The notes under the pieces are model-generated. The model was not told where the DNA came from. It saw only the letters and a program-made list of their open reading frames with translations, and did no database searches. The translations under genes were made by a program, and so were the position numbers. 61,957 nucleotides of DNA from Planctomycetales bacterium (GTDB taxonomy: Bacteria; Planctomycetota; Planctomycetia; Pirellulales; S012-138), in the NCBI GenBank assembly GCA_015488215.1, contig WFOE01000107.1, forward strand, positions 1 to 61,957. The letters are read 5' to 3'. Below, one piece after another: positions 1 through 9,682 of the stretch (position 1 is the first letter of the stretch; each line of letters starts with the position of its first letter).

Positions 1-200
1 GCTTGCGACTTGCGCCGTGCGCCTTGCGCGAGGAGCTTCCGCCCCAGCGGAAATCGAAGCGTTCCTGTTCGTACTCGTGCTCGTCCTTGTCATTCGTAAT
101 CGGCAGCTCGTTATCGCTGCTTGAGAATCGGCCCTCGGCGAGCCGGAGGCGTCAACTTCCGGAGAAACGCGACGAGCAAGCGTTTCCCGTTGTCAAGACA
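1..200. repeat. Mosaic repeat island, copy A
   Basis: This is one copy of the composite intergenic repeat found throughout the window. It runs, in order, through period-7 units (GCTTGCG, ACTTGCG, CCGTGCG, CCTTGCG) at 1-30, a small imperfect hairpin GGAGC-TTCC-GCCCC at 32-45, a degenerate CTCGTN hexamer tract at about 61-115, and the boundary word GGCGAGCC at 137-144, followed by an imperfect palindrome ending in TTCCGGAG. The same order recurs at 26.0, 38.1 and 50.0 kb and inverted at 61.8 kb. The window edge may cut the element. No gene is seen from 1 to 350. Confidence 0.75.
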
Positions 201-350
201 ACGCCCCTAAGTACTCAGCCAATACTCTTTGAGCATACTCGGAGACGATTCTACTCGCCGGGGGATCACCCCTTCCGCATCTGCTCAAAAACGAATTGGT
301 AGCCACAGTGTTTCGAGCAAAAAGTCTCCCGGGCGCCACAAGTGGGTTTT

Positions 351-1202
351 TTATTCCTCTTCCAGCTTTTTCAACAGGCGGCCTAGGTATTCATGGGCTT
401 CCGCGGCGGCCCGGTCCGGCTGGTCGATATAGGGGTAAAGCTCCACGGTCAGCCAGCCCTGGTATCCGCTGTCGCGAATGGCCCGGAGCGTGGCTTCAAA
501 GTCAATGGCCCCGTGCCCGGGAATCAAATGCTGGTGGACCCGCGTGGCAGCGATGTCTTCCAGGTGATAGTGCTTCGTGTGCGCAGCCATTCGGGCCACC
601 CAGTCCTGCGGGTCCTGGCCCACGCAGTAGGCGTGTCCTATATCGAAGTTCAAGCCCACCCAGGGCGAATCGATTCGGGCAACAAACTCCTCGTATTGCT
701 CGAAGCGTTCGATGAGCAGTCCCGGCTCCGGCTCGATGAGCAGCAGCACCTGGACTTCTTCGGCCACTTCGACACAGGGCATCAGTTCGTCGTAGAACGT
801 GCGGGCGGCGTCGGCCCAGCTTTGCCCCGGCTCCAGCGGCCCGCCCGGCTCGGTGGTGATGTTCGGCGCACCCAGTTCCCGCGCCAGCCGCAGCGCCCGT
901 TTCGTATGCTCGCGGCGGATGGCCCGATAGTGCGGATGCTCAATCCAGGATGGGTGCCAGTACGGCTGCCGCGGATCGGCCACGGCGTTCATCATAAAGG
1001 CGTTGATATTGGAAATCTCAAGCCGGTGTTCTTCCAACGCGCGGCGGATTCGCTCCTTTTGCTCGGGCAGCAGTCCGGCGGGCCAAGCGTGGGGTACGTC
1101 GGCCAGCAGCTCGATTCCCTCGTAGCCGGCCTGGACAATGCGGCGGATGGTTTCCTCAATAGAAAAATTGAGATACGCGTTAGAACTGAAAGCCAGCTTC
1201 AT
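351..1202 (-). CDS. Sugar phosphate isomerase/epimerase family protein (TIM barrel)
   Basis: This 283-residue protein belongs to the AP-endonuclease-2-like TIM-barrel family, whose members isomerise or epimerise sugars using a divalent metal. The usual metal-ligand set is visible as E157 (in LLLIEPEPG), D187 and H190 (FDIGH), H213 (HYHLED) and E254 (LTVELYPY). There is no signal peptide, so it should be cytosolic. The ATG is preceded by GAGGT at a good distance. It lies 76 bases downstream of serC on the same strand and may be co-transcribed with it. The family is large and the substrate cannot be read from the sequence; hydroxypyruvate isomerase- or inosose-type activities are alternatives. 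Confidence 0.85.
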   Translation of the reverse strand: MKLAFSSNAYLNFSIEETIRRIVQAGYEGIELLADVPHAWPAGLLPEQKERIRRALEEHRLEISNINAFMMNAVADPRQPYWHPSWIEHPHYRAIRREHTKRALRLARELGAPNITTEPGGPLEPGQSWADAARTFYDELMPCVEVAEEVQVLLLIEPEPGLLIERFEQYEEFVARIDSPWVGLNFDIGHAYCVGQDPQDWVARMAAHTKHYHLEDIAATRVHQHLIPGHGAIDFEATLRAIRDSGYQGWLTVELYPYIDQPDRAAAEAHEYLGRLLKKLEEE

Positions 1203-1278
1203 AAAATACCTCGACCGGCAGGCGCAACGGCGGATTGAAAACGGCGATTTTAGACGTTTGTTAGACGTTCATCAGAAA

Positions 1279-2379
1279 CTACCGTGAAACGGCGGCTCGT
1301 TTGACAAACTGAAGCATGAACTCGCGCAGCTTCTCCACGCCTTCGACCGGCATGGCATTGTAGATCGAAGCGCGAATCCCGCCCACGGAACGGTGTCCTT
1401 TGAGTTCCTTCAGACCCTGGGCGTCCGCTTCGGCCAGGAACGCCCGAGTCTGTTCCTCCGAAGGAAGGCGGAACGTCACGTTCATCAGCGAACGGCTTTC
1501 CGGGTCGGCGTGGCCGATGTAGAAGTCCGGGTACTGGTCCAGCACTTCGTAAAGCAACTGGGCCTTGGCCCGATTCCGCTGTTCCATCGCTTCCAGCGAG
1601 CCGACCTCTTCCAGCAGCCACCGGGTCACTAGCAGCACCACCCAGCAGGCGAACACCGGGGCGGTGTTCAGCAGCGAGCCGGCTTGAGCGTGCTGCCGGT
1701 AGTCGAGCATGGAGTGCAATCCCTCGGGCACCCGGTCCAGCAGCTCGTTGCGGATGATGACTACGGTTACCCCGGCCGGACCGGCGTTTTTCTGGGCGCA
1801 GGCGTAGATCAGCCCGAACCGGTCCACCTCGATGGGCCGGGAAAGAAAATCCGACGAGGCGTCGCACACCAGTGGGCCGCCACCGGGTGGGGGCTCGCGA
1901 AACTGTACGCCCTGGATCGTCTCGTTGGAGGTGAAGTGGACGTAGGCCGCCTCGGGCGAAAGCTCCAGCTCGTCCGGCTGCGGCACGCGACGGTAGTTGT
2001 GCTCCTTGCCGTCGTAGGCCACGTGGACCGTCCCCTCGCGGCGCGCCTCGACCACCGCCTTGTTGCCCCAGGAACCGGTGAGGATGTAGTCGGCCGGCAG
2101 TTTGCTTCCCCGCAGCAGGTTCATCGGCACCATGGAAAACTGAAGCCGGGAGCCGCCCTGGAGATAGAGCACCGTGTAGTCTTCGCCGAAGCGAAGCAGG
2201 CGGCGAAGATTGGCTGTCGTCTCTTCCAGCACCTGGGCGAACCACTCCGAACGGTGGCTCATCTCCAACGGAGAGATTCCAATCCCCTCCAGGGCCACTA
2301 GTTCCCGTTGGGCCTGTTGCAAAACCGGCAGGGGCAATACCGCCGGGCCGGGCGAAAACGTGTAAACGCCTTGGGCCAT
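1279..2379 (-). CDS. serC: Phosphoserine aminotransferase
   Basis: This 366-residue PLP enzyme interconverts 3-phosphohydroxypyruvate and phosphoserine in serine biosynthesis, and can also act on the vitamin B6 precursor in some bacteria. The N-terminal YTFSPGPAVLP, the HRSEWF segment (phosphate-contact arginine) and the PLP-lysine motif ACAQKNAGPAG with K197 are all typical of SerC. The reading frame stays open upstream to 2547, but the ATG at 2379 follows AAGGAA and matches the family N-terminus, so I chose it. A plausible promoter lies about 80 bases upstream. The neighbouring sugar isomerase-like gene is downstream. Confidence 0.95.
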   Translation of the reverse strand: MAQGVYTFSPGPAVLPLPVLQQAQRELVALEGIGISPLEMSHRSEWFAQVLEETTANLRRLLRFGEDYTVLYLQGGSRLQFSMVPMNLLRGSKLPADYILTGSWGNKAVVEARREGTVHVAYDGKEHNYRRVPQPDELELSPEAAYVHFTSNETIQGVQFREPPPGGGPLVCDASSDFLSRPIEVDRFGLIYACAQKNAGPAGVTVVIIRNELLDRVPEGLHSMLDYRQHAQAGSLLNTAPVFACWVVLLVTRWLLEEVGSLEAMEQRNRAKAQLLYEVLDQYPDFYIGHADPESRSLMNVTFRLPSEEQTRAFLAEADAQGLKELKGHRSVGGIRASIYNAMPVEGVEKLREFMLQFVKRAAVSR

Positions 2380-2463
2380 GGTTTGTTCCTTGGGCGTGAA
2401 GTTGCGGTGCCGGAACGGGGCGCCGCAGAGAAACTTCCCTGGTCGGCCGTCCACAATGCCCGA

Positions 2464-2492
2464 ATTGTAAGCCGCCGCCTGCTGGCTGAAAA
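2464..2492 (-). promoter_or_regulatory. Putative sigma-70 promoter for serC
   Basis: Read on the minus strand, TTTTCA at 2492-2487 and TACAAT at 2469-2464 are separated by 17 bases. The -10 matches the consensus at five of six positions and the -35 at four of six. The predicted start would give a leader of about 78 bases before the serC ATG. The rest of 2380-2684, between serC and the next gene, shows no convincing gene. Confidence 0.4.
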
Positions 2493-2684
2493 GCGGCTGT
2501 CCTGTGTGGGCGAACAGGGCGTTTGAACCCAGAACACCGGCGGCCAAACCCGAAGGCTACCGCCACCAGGCGATGGCCCGGCCACACCGAACGACGAGCT
2601 CTGTGAAGAAGCAAGCCGTCGAACCAACCGGCCGGAAGCCAGCGAAAACTCCGCTGGTCCGTCTTGGGAACGGCTGGGGAAATG

Positions 2685-4517
2685 TTATTCCCGCTCGATA
2701 GTCAGCACGACACTGCCGGAGTTGTCGCCCAATTGGGACCAGGCGTCGCGGCAACGAACGAACAGTTGGCCGGAGGCCGGAGCCGTCCAGGTGCCTTCGG
2801 CCCCCAGCTCGAACGGCTCGGAAAGCTGGAAGTTCTGAAACAACACGCCCACCAGGCGTCCTTGGCCGTCGGGACGCCCGTCGGCTGTGACCGCTTCCAG
2901 CGAGTCGATTTTCCAGGTGCCTGCGGCCCGATAGCGGTATCCTTCCCCAGCCTGGACCTTGACGCCGGTGGCTTGCCAGCCGGCTTTGGCCTTGACGGTC
3001 ACGGTGCGCCGGGCACCGATGCGCAAAGGACGGAACCGCGTTTTCCAGTCCCAGGCGACCAGGTCGGCCCGAAACCCATTGTCCACGTGTTTGACAAAGA
3101 AGTCGTATTCGAAAGAAATCTGCCGGGCCACGGGACCGTAGACGCTCTGGAAGCTCACGCCCGGCCGTCTGCTCATCAGCCCGATGCCCAGGGCGCGGAA
3201 ACGCGGGGCGTAGTTCGGGTTGTGCATCAGCAAGTAGCACAGCGCCCAACGCCAAGCGTAGGCTTGCCAGGAATCGCCGGTAATCTGCCCGGGGGCGACG
3301 ATTTCGGCAAGCGTTTTAGGCCGCGAGGTTTTTAGATAGGTAATCACCACCGGCGGCACGTCCACGGCCAGTTGGTTGGGTTTCCAATAGTGGCCCAATT
3401 CCGCAATTCCTTCGGCATACCAGGTGGGGCCCGTGGAACCGAAAGTCAACGCACAAAAGGCGTGTACGGCTTCGTGCTGGACCACTTCCGGATTGTCGCA
3501 GGAATAGACAATTGCCTGCACCTGGCTTCCCAGGGTGCGGTGGATGGTTACCCCTTCGCGGTTTCTGATTTTCAGAAAAGCCTCGGGCGGGAAGGTGTCC
3601 GCGGGCCATTGGGCAAGGTCGCGGACGACAAAGCAGCGAATCGGCTGCCGCGGGCGACGGCCGAAGTACTTGGCCAGCAGCCTGTACATGGTTTCCAGCC
3701 TATCCAGCAGGATGCGGACCTTTCGTTCCGAGATGTCGGTATGCAACAGGAAATGGGCCGAACGCACGTCGCGGGGCTTGCGCGGCGCGTCGGAATACCG
3801 GGCGTAACGGTCTTCGGCCTTGGTTCGTCCAGGAGCGGTGTCGCCGTCCTGGGGGGCCAGTTGCACATGGATGGACTTGACGACCCAATCCCCCGTGTCG
3901 AACTTCCACAACAGGGCTTGCAGCACGCGGTCTCCGGGCTTGACTCGCTCCAGGTCGGTCGCTTCCAGGTTGACGTGGGCGTCGCGTGCCAAACGAAACT
4001 TTAGTTGCCGCTTCCGGAACCAGGGATTGCGCGGCACTTGCAGCGTCAGCCCGGAACGCGTGTTGCGAACCACCGCGCCGGTGATGCGGTAGCGGTGGGT
4101 CTTCGTGTCTGCTACCGCTTCCAGACGTTTGACTTCCGGGGTGAGTTTCGGCTTCCAGGTGATTTGCCGCAGCGGCTGCCGGGGCGTTCCCGACCGGCTC
4201 AGCACCGCTTCGACGGTAACGACCATCCCGGGCCGAAGTTGCCGGGGAGCAATTTGTCCTGTGACGCGCACCTGGGATTCAAAGGCGATGACCCCGGCCG
4301 CAAGCGCCACCCCCCGGCGAGCGTCGGTTCCCACATGGCAGACGAACGTGTTGCCTTGGGCGTCGGCCAGTGTGATCCGGGTGGGACTGACAGCTCGCAC
4401 CACTCCGCCGTCCAACCGCGTCTGCTGGACGACGCGTACTGCGCGCTGGGCCGCGGCTGTTGCCAGCAGCGGCCCCAACAGAAGTACCACCACCTGCAAC
4501 CCCAATTTCCCATTCAT
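2685..4517 (-). CDS. Secreted HExxH metalloprotease-like protein (DUF1570-type)
   Basis: This 610-residue protein begins with a signal peptide (MNGKLGLQ followed by a VVVLLLGPLLATAAA core). Residues 30-220 look like beta-rich domains with no family I recognise. Residues 250-450 carry H348-E-A-V-H352 and, 17 residues later, E369 in WYAEGIAE, the arrangement of gluzincin-type zinc peptidases and of planctomycete DUF1570 proteins. The last 110 residues resemble a beta-sandwich carbohydrate-binding domain (VTVKAKAGWQATGVKV through GSVVLTIERE). It is probably periplasmic or exported. It lies between serC and the large PQQ/TPR gene on the same strand, with gaps too long to assume an operon. The substrate is unknown. 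Confidence 0.7.
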   Translation of the reverse strand: MNGKLGLQVVVLLLGPLLATAAAQRAVRVVQQTRLDGGVVRAVSPTRITLADAQGNTFVCHVGTDARRGVALAAGVIAFESQVRVTGQIAPRQLRPGMVVTVEAVLSRSGTPRQPLRQITWKPKLTPEVKRLEAVADTKTHRYRITGAVVRNTRSGLTLQVPRNPWFRKRQLKFRLARDAHVNLEATDLERVKPGDRVLQALLWKFDTGDWVVKSIHVQLAPQDGDTAPGRTKAEDRYARYSDAPRKPRDVRSAHFLLHTDISERKVRILLDRLETMYRLLAKYFGRRPRQPIRCFVVRDLAQWPADTFPPEAFLKIRNREGVTIHRTLGSQVQAIVYSCDNPEVVQHEAVHAFCALTFGSTGPTWYAEGIAELGHYWKPNQLAVDVPPVVITYLKTSRPKTLAEIVAPGQITGDSWQAYAWRWALCYLLMHNPNYAPRFRALGIGLMSRRPGVSFQSVYGPVARQISFEYDFFVKHVDNGFRADLVAWDWKTRFRPLRIGARRTVTVKAKAGWQATGVKVQAGEGYRYRAAGTWKIDSLEAVTADGRPDGQGRLVGVLFQNFQLSEPFELGAEGTWTAPASGQLFVRCRDAWSQLGDNSGSVVLTIERE

Positions 4518-4691
4518 GGCGGTTCCTCCCTATCTTCCGGCCACCTTGCCCAGGGCAAGAAGCGGCAAGCTGCCACCGCGGGAGTTCCGGAATCTCTGCT
4601 GTTGACAGGTACAAGGCGCCGTCTGGATGGGAAAGGCACATTGCCCACCTTATTTCCACTGCGCGGCGGCGTTTGTCCCGCTGCTTGCCTG

Positions 4692-7600
4692 CTACTTGGC
4701 CCTTGGTTCCGGCGCCACCAACGGTTTGGATTCGCGAGAGGCCGCCGGAACCTCGGTCTGGATTGGCTGTGGAGTAAACACAATCCGGCGGCTGGCGGTT
4801 ACGGTGACGGTTCCATTATGCACATCGCCGAAAGCCTGGTAGCTGCTGACCGAACCGTCGAACTCCTGCTCGAAGACGAACTTCCCGGTGCGCCGGTCGA
4901 TGCAGGCCAGAGCGTGATAGGTGCTTCCGCGGCCCTGGCGCCGCCGGTAAATATGGCTGGCCAGCACCACCATCGGCATGGCCCACGGCTGATCCAGCAT
5001 CAGGCTATGGTTCTGCACCAGCGTGGACCAGAGGTGCTGTCCGGTGGTTCGCGAAAAACAGTGCAAGTATCCGTTAATCCGCACGCAGCGGCTCCCTCCG
5101 GGAATCGGGCTCACATAGCCGATCTCCTGGTTGTTCCGCATGCGGGAGTTGGCTACCACGAGCAACTGGTCTCCCTGCACCACGGCGTGCAGCTCCATCA
5201 GGGCACCGTGGAGCTCCACTTTCTGGTTAATGAACACTTCTCCCTGGGGGAGCTTGAGCACCTGAAGCTGACCGTTGGGAGCCAGCAGTGCCAAAAGCGA
5301 CTCGGTGAACTGAACCGCCTTGGTTCCGTTGGGCACGGTCCGTTTCCACAGGGTTTTGCCTTCGCGGGGGTCCAGCATTTCCAGGTCGATTTTGCCGGTG
5401 CGGTACTTCCACAGCACCAGTTGCGACCCGTGCGAAGCGACAATCCCCTGGAACCGATGGGGGAGCCTTACCCGCTTGATCAGCTTGCCGGTGGCCGTCT
5501 CCAGCAGCAGGGATTGTCCGCCCCCGGGCGGAATGACCACCAGGGTGCGGGCGTCGCCCAGCACGACGCTTCCGGCCGGGATGTGTTCGCGTTTCCAGAT
5601 CACTTTGCCGGTCAGAGGCTCCAGGGCCTGGAGCTCGCCGCCCACCTGGACGTGGACCTGATTGGGCAGCACAGGCCCCAGCAGCCCGACGGGACGCCCC
5701 AGGTTGTCGGTGGCGTAGCTGAACCGCTCGCCCCAAGGCGTGCCAATCATCTGGGTGCGGATGCCAAAGGGACGCACTTCGGATTGCGTGCGGAGGTCTT
5801 TTTTCCACAACAGCCGCCCGTTGCCCGTGATGCCGTCCACGGCGTAAAGCTGGTAACCCATCGAAAAGAGCACCAGATTGCCCAGAGCCCGAGCGCGCAT
5901 AATGGCCGGAGAGACGTATCCGGTGTTGGGCTGGCTGACCAGGGAGACTTTCCAGAGCGTGCGTCCGACTCCGTCCAAGCCGGTCAGCGTCCGGCGCTGG
6001 TGGTCGAACATCAGCACTCTGCCGGGCGAGGAATCGGAAAGCATCCGCACCGGAATGGCATAGAGCCGTTCAGTTACGGGGCGAGCCGCTCCCACGGCGG
6101 GCTTCCACCGCACGGGTTGGGGCGGTTCATCCGCGGCAATCCGGGCAGCCAACGGCGGAAGCGAAAACCGCCGCACCGCTTCCTCGACCGTCGTCCCGTC
6201 CTTGAGCGTTACCCCGGCGTATTCCCGCCGCAACCTGCGCAACTGCCAGGCGCATTGCAGCGGACGGCCGGCCTGGTGGAACAGTTGGGCCAGTTCCAGC
6301 AGGGCCTGGGCGGCCGTTGCCCTATCGGCCGATTGGGCCAGTTGGTGCAACAGCAGCTCGCGTTCCAGCGTGGCGCCCTGGTCTTGCAACTGCTTCAGCA
6401 GGGCGTCGCGGGCCCGGTCGGCCAAGGGGTGGAAGGCATACAGGGTCAAGAAGCGGGCCAGGGCCTCGTGATTCTCTTCGGCCAGAAAGCGTTGGAGCTG
6501 CTGCTGGACCTTGGCGTCCAGTTGCTGGCGTTGTTCCTCGGCGGCCTTCTGATACACGGCGGCCAGCCGCCAAGCCAGCCAGCGCTGTTGCCGCACCAGA
6601 GTGCCGTCGTTGGTGGGAATCAGCCCGTCCAGTCCCTCGCCCACCCGGGCCAGACGGTGGTACGTGTCGAACGCTTCGCTCCACTGTCCGACGTTTTCGT
6701 GGGCCGAAGCCAGCGTGAGCAGGAAACGCACTTTTTCTTCGGGAAAGACGAGCAACTGGCGGATCTGGTCGGTCAGCGACGCATACTTGCGGTAATCTTG
6801 CTCCAGCAGCTTCAGGCTGCTTTCCAGCAGCAGTTGCCGCACCAGCGGACTGGGTTCCTGCTTGTAAGCCCGGGCCAGTTCTTTTCTTGCCTGAGCCAGC
6901 TTTCCCTGGTCGATTAGCAGGGAGCCTTTCCAGGCCAAGGCTGCCGGGTCCTGGGGATGCTGCTGCAATCGACGCTGGACCCACTGCTGAAGCCATCGCT
7001 GCTGGTAGTAACAGTCCACAAACGCCGAGCCGACCGAAACGATGCTCCCGCGATAGGAAACCAGGTTGCCCAACCCCTGGCCGTGACGCAGCGTGTGCTG
7101 CATGGCGATCCGGCCTTCGGCCAGGTCCAGCACCAGCAACATTCCCCGGGAAAGAGGCAGCAGGTACCGCGTGCCGTCCAGAAGGCCGCGTCCAGAGGGG
7201 GAGTGGCCTTCCGGGTAGTTGATCGAGCGGAGCTGTTTGCCTTCGCGCAGCTCGAGCAGTCGGGCCGATTTGCTACCCACCACCAGCACGTGCTGGCCGT
7301 TCACGCCGCCCAGGTACAGCCCGTCCCCCCGGGGAGCTTTCCAACGCACTTTTCCTGAAAGAAGGTCCAAAGCCACCAGCTCATTGCTCTCCGGCGGGGT
7401 AAGCAGGACCAGGTCGCCGGCTACGATGGGCGTGGCGTCCAGCCAGCGGTCGCCCCGGTTGCCGTTGCGGTTCTGAATGACCTGGAACCCAAAGGGACGA
7501 CGGCGCAAGGTGCTGGGGCGCTGGTACACAAAGCCCCAGCGGAGGGAGCGGGTGGGCAGATCGATGGCCACCACAGCTCCGGCCGCCGTGGGACAGACGA

Positions 7601-9251
7601 GCACCCCGTCGGCATACGTAGGCGAAACCCCAGCGGTGCGCCGAATCAGGTCCAGGTTCAGGTCCTGTTCCACAACCACGAGGTGCTGGGACCAGAGCTT
7701 CTGCCCGCTGGCCGCATCCAGGGCAAACAGGCGGATTTCTCCCTTTTGTTCGCCAATGACGAACAGCGTTCCGTCAAGCGGTAGCGGCGGTCCCAGAAAA
7801 AACGTGCCGGCCAGAGGGAGGGCGTCCTGGTTTTCCGGCCCCCCGACTTCCCAGACCAGCTTGCCTTCCTGGGCCAGACTGCGAGCCTGCAACAGATTGT
7901 GGCTCGAACTGCCCGCGGCCATGGGACGACCGTTGGGAAGAAGAAAACGCGTCGTGTTGGCGAAATTGATTTGCGGCAAGGGGAGGTTCTGCACCAGATA
8001 GACCCGGCGCCCGTCGCTACTGAGCGTCCCGTAGTTCAAATCCTCGGATAACCGTCGCTGCAAGGCGGTCAACTGGGTGCCGGAGACGGCGTTGGAAGAA
8101 ACCAGCGCTCCGTTGGGCAGGCGCACCAGTCCTTCCATGGGACCGGCCTGGCCGGGAGCCGCTTGGGCTGTTTCTTCGGCCACTTGCCAGATGCGCTTGC
8201 CGGTCTGGAAGTCCACGGCCACCAGCCCTTCGGCCGTGCGGACCAGCACCTGGTCATCGACCACCAGCGCCTGCACCGCCGGGACGGTGGGCGTTTCCTG
8301 GGAAGGGTAGGGAGGCCGGTCGAGTTTTTCCAGCAATTCCGGGTCCGTGGTCAGCGGCACCCGCCAGCGAACGTCCGAAACCGGAATGTCCGCCGGGCTT
8401 TGGGCGTTGCGGGTCGGGTTGCCCCGGACCATCAGCCAGGAGTCCGGATGGCTGATCTCGGCCAAGGGAGTCTGCCCCTTGGGCAACAGCCGGGCAAACA
8501 GCTTTTCCGGATCACTGGGCAACGGTCGGGGGGCTTCTCCAGCCGAGGAGAGAACCAGCCGGTCGTACTCCTGCTGCAGGCGGTTGACCACCGCCACGGC
8601 ACGCTGCCGGTAGCCCAAGCGATACCAACACAAGGCCATCTGCAGTGACAGATCCGGCTCGAACTGGCTTCGGGCCGGACTTTGTTCCAAGCGGAGAAAC
8701 TGCACCAGGGCGGCGAGAGCCTGCCCTCGGGCTAGGTGCCACCGGCCCAACAGATAGGTGGCCCGATAGCCGGCCAGCGTGTGAAAGTAACGTCTGGAGG
8801 CTTCTTCCAGGGCCTCGATCCGGTTTTCGGCCAAGCCTTGTTGCAGCAGCCTCCGGGCGCTGGCCTCGAACTGGAGCCGATAGGCCTCCAGCCCTTCGCG
8901 GGGCAGGCGGCCGATGAGTTCCTGGGCCTCGCGTTTGAAGCTGGTCAGAGTCTGGCTTCCCCGGGCCGGCTGGAAGGAATCATCCGGGTGGTCCAGCACC
9001 TTCTGCAAGAACTGAATCGCTTCGGCGTAGCGTTTTTCTTCGAGCAGGTTTCGGGCCGTACGCATCCACTGCCGCAACGAGCGATCGGGCGGCACGAACA
9101 AGTGGTGTCCGGCCACTTCCGGGGCCAGGAACTTTTGCCTCTGCCCTTGCACGACTGCCTGATGCGGAGCCAGCGAGCCGCACAACAGGGCCGCCAGACC
9201 GAAAGCCAGCCACAGCGGCCGGCACGTCCAACCCAAGCGGTGGCAATTCAT
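4692..9251 (-). CDS. Large secreted TPR and PQQ-like beta-propeller protein
   Basis: This protein of about 1519 residues starts at the ATG at 9251, preceded by AGGAG; an open frame continues upstream but looks non-coding. A signal peptide (WLAFGLAALLCGSLA) follows the start. The N-terminal 250 residues are helical TPR-like repeats (RNLLEEKRYAEAIQFLQKVL). Next comes a first PQQ-type propeller with blades such as LVVDDQVLVRTAEGLVAVDFQTGKR. A long alpha-helical TPR stretch follows, then a second propeller (LYAVDGITGNGRLLWKKDLRTQ, LGDARTLVVIPPGG). No residues point to a PQQ cofactor or enzyme activity, so it is more likely a scaffold or binding protein. Such oversized TPR/propeller proteins are common in planctomycetes. 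No operon partner is evident. Confidence 0.8.
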   Translation of the reverse strand: MNCHRLGWTCRPLWLAFGLAALLCGSLAPHQAVVQGQRQKFLAPEVAGHHLFVPPDRSLRQWMRTARNLLEEKRYAEAIQFLQKVLDHPDDSFQPARGSQTLTSFKREAQELIGRLPREGLEAYRLQFEASARRLLQQGLAENRIEALEEASRRYFHTLAGYRATYLLGRWHLARGQALAALVQFLRLEQSPARSQFEPDLSLQMALCWYRLGYRQRAVAVVNRLQQEYDRLVLSSAGEAPRPLPSDPEKLFARLLPKGQTPLAEISHPDSWLMVRGNPTRNAQSPADIPVSDVRWRVPLTTDPELLEKLDRPPYPSQETPTVPAVQALVVDDQVLVRTAEGLVAVDFQTGKRIWQVAEETAQAAPGQAGPMEGLVRLPNGALVSSNAVSGTQLTALQRRLSEDLNYGTLSSDGRRVYLVQNLPLPQINFANTTRFLLPNGRPMAAGSSSHNLLQARSLAQEGKLVWEVGGPENQDALPLAGTFFLGPPLPLDGTLFVIGEQKGEIRLFALDAASGQKLWSQHLVVVEQDLNLDLIRRTAGVSPTYADGVLVCPTAAGAVVAIDLPTRSLRWGFVYQRPSTLRRRPFGFQVIQNRNGNRGDRWLDATPIVAGDLVLLTPPESNELVALDLLSGKVRWKAPRGDGLYLGGVNGQHVLVVGSKSARLLELREGKQLRSINYPEGHSPSGRGLLDGTRYLLPLSRGMLLVLDLAEGRIAMQHTLRHGQGLGNLVSYRGSIVSVGSAFVDCYYQQRWLQQWVQRRLQQHPQDPAALAWKGSLLIDQGKLAQARKELARAYKQEPSPLVRQLLLESSLKLLEQDYRKYASLTDQIRQLLVFPEEKVRFLLTLASAHENVGQWSEAFDTYHRLARVGEGLDGLIPTNDGTLVRQQRWLAWRLAAVYQKAAEEQRQQLDAKVQQQLQRFLAEENHEALARFLTLYAFHPLADRARDALLKQLQDQGATLERELLLHQLAQSADRATAAQALLELAQLFHQAGRPLQCAWQLRRLRREYAGVTLKDGTTVEEAVRRFSLPPLAARIAADEPPQPVRWKPAVGAARPVTERLYAIPVRMLSDSSPGRVLMFDHQRRTLTGLDGVGRTLWKVSLVSQPNTGYVSPAIMRARALGNLVLFSMGYQLYAVDGITGNGRLLWKKDLRTQSEVRPFGIRTQMIGTPWGERFSYATDNLGRPVGLLGPVLPNQVHVQVGGELQALEPLTGKVIWKREHIPAGSVVLGDARTLVVIPPGGGQSLLLETATGKLIKRVRLPHRFQGIVASHGSQLVLWKYRTGKIDLEMLDPREGKTLWKRTVPNGTKAVQFTESLLALLAPNGQLQVLKLPQGEVFINQKVELHGALMELHAVVQGDQLLVVANSRMRNNQEIGYVSPIPGGSRCVRINGYLHCFSRTTGQHLWSTLVQNHSLMLDQPWAMPMVVLASHIYRRRQGRGSTYHALACIDRRTGKFVFEQEFDGSVSSYQAFGDVHNGTVTVTASRRIVFTPQPIQTEVPAASRESKPLVAPEPRAK

Positions 9252-9643
9252 ACACTTGCTCCTGTCAAACCGACTCCCATGCCCCGGCGGTCCACTCGGC
9301 ACCCGAAAGATGTTCTGAAATCCACGGGGCTGTTCCCGCGCCCCGTGGCGAGGGTTCCTCGGACGCAACCTCGCCCGGCCCGGACTGGAGAAGACCCTGG
9401 TGAGCGAAAAGGACGATACCACACCACTTTTTGCATCCTAAGACAACGCTCGGCCCGGCACAAGCGAAACCGGAAACCGCCGTATTCTTGGTGGTAGCAG
9501 CCGGGAAAAAGTTCATTGTCTCCGTGTAAGTGTAGGTTTTGCCGCTTTTGCCTATACCCCAGCAGAGGGGGAGCTTGCGAAAAAGGAGGGGGCAAGTACC
9601 TGAAATGCGGCTTACCCCGAACGGGCAAACGAAAAACAGAGGG
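9252..9643. other. Gene-free intergenic stretch upstream of the PQQ/TPR gene
   Basis: This stretch separates the minus-strand PQQ/TPR gene from the small plus-strand gene. Both strands have short open frames, but none has a ribosome-binding site or recognisable product. It probably holds the promoter of the minus-strand gene; I cannot place it with confidence. Confidence 0.5.
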
Positions 9644-9672
9644 TTGACGCGGGAGACGGAAGGTGATAGATT
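9644..9672 (+). promoter_or_regulatory. Putative sigma-70 promoter for the small exported protein
   Basis: TTGACG at 9644-9649 and TAGATT at 9667-9672 are separated by 17 bases; the -35 matches five of six consensus positions and the -10 four of six. Transcription would start near 9679. The in-frame ATG at 9605 would then lie upstream of the transcript, which argues for a start at 9683 or later. Confidence 0.45.
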
Positions 9673-9682
9673 TCAGTGGAAA

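Noticed and set aside
4005-6917. 970-codon open frame on the plus strand opposite the PQQ/TPR gene
   Set aside because: It is antisense to a well-supported gene. Its His/Gln/Gly-rich translation shows no domain; long shadow frames are normal at this GC content.
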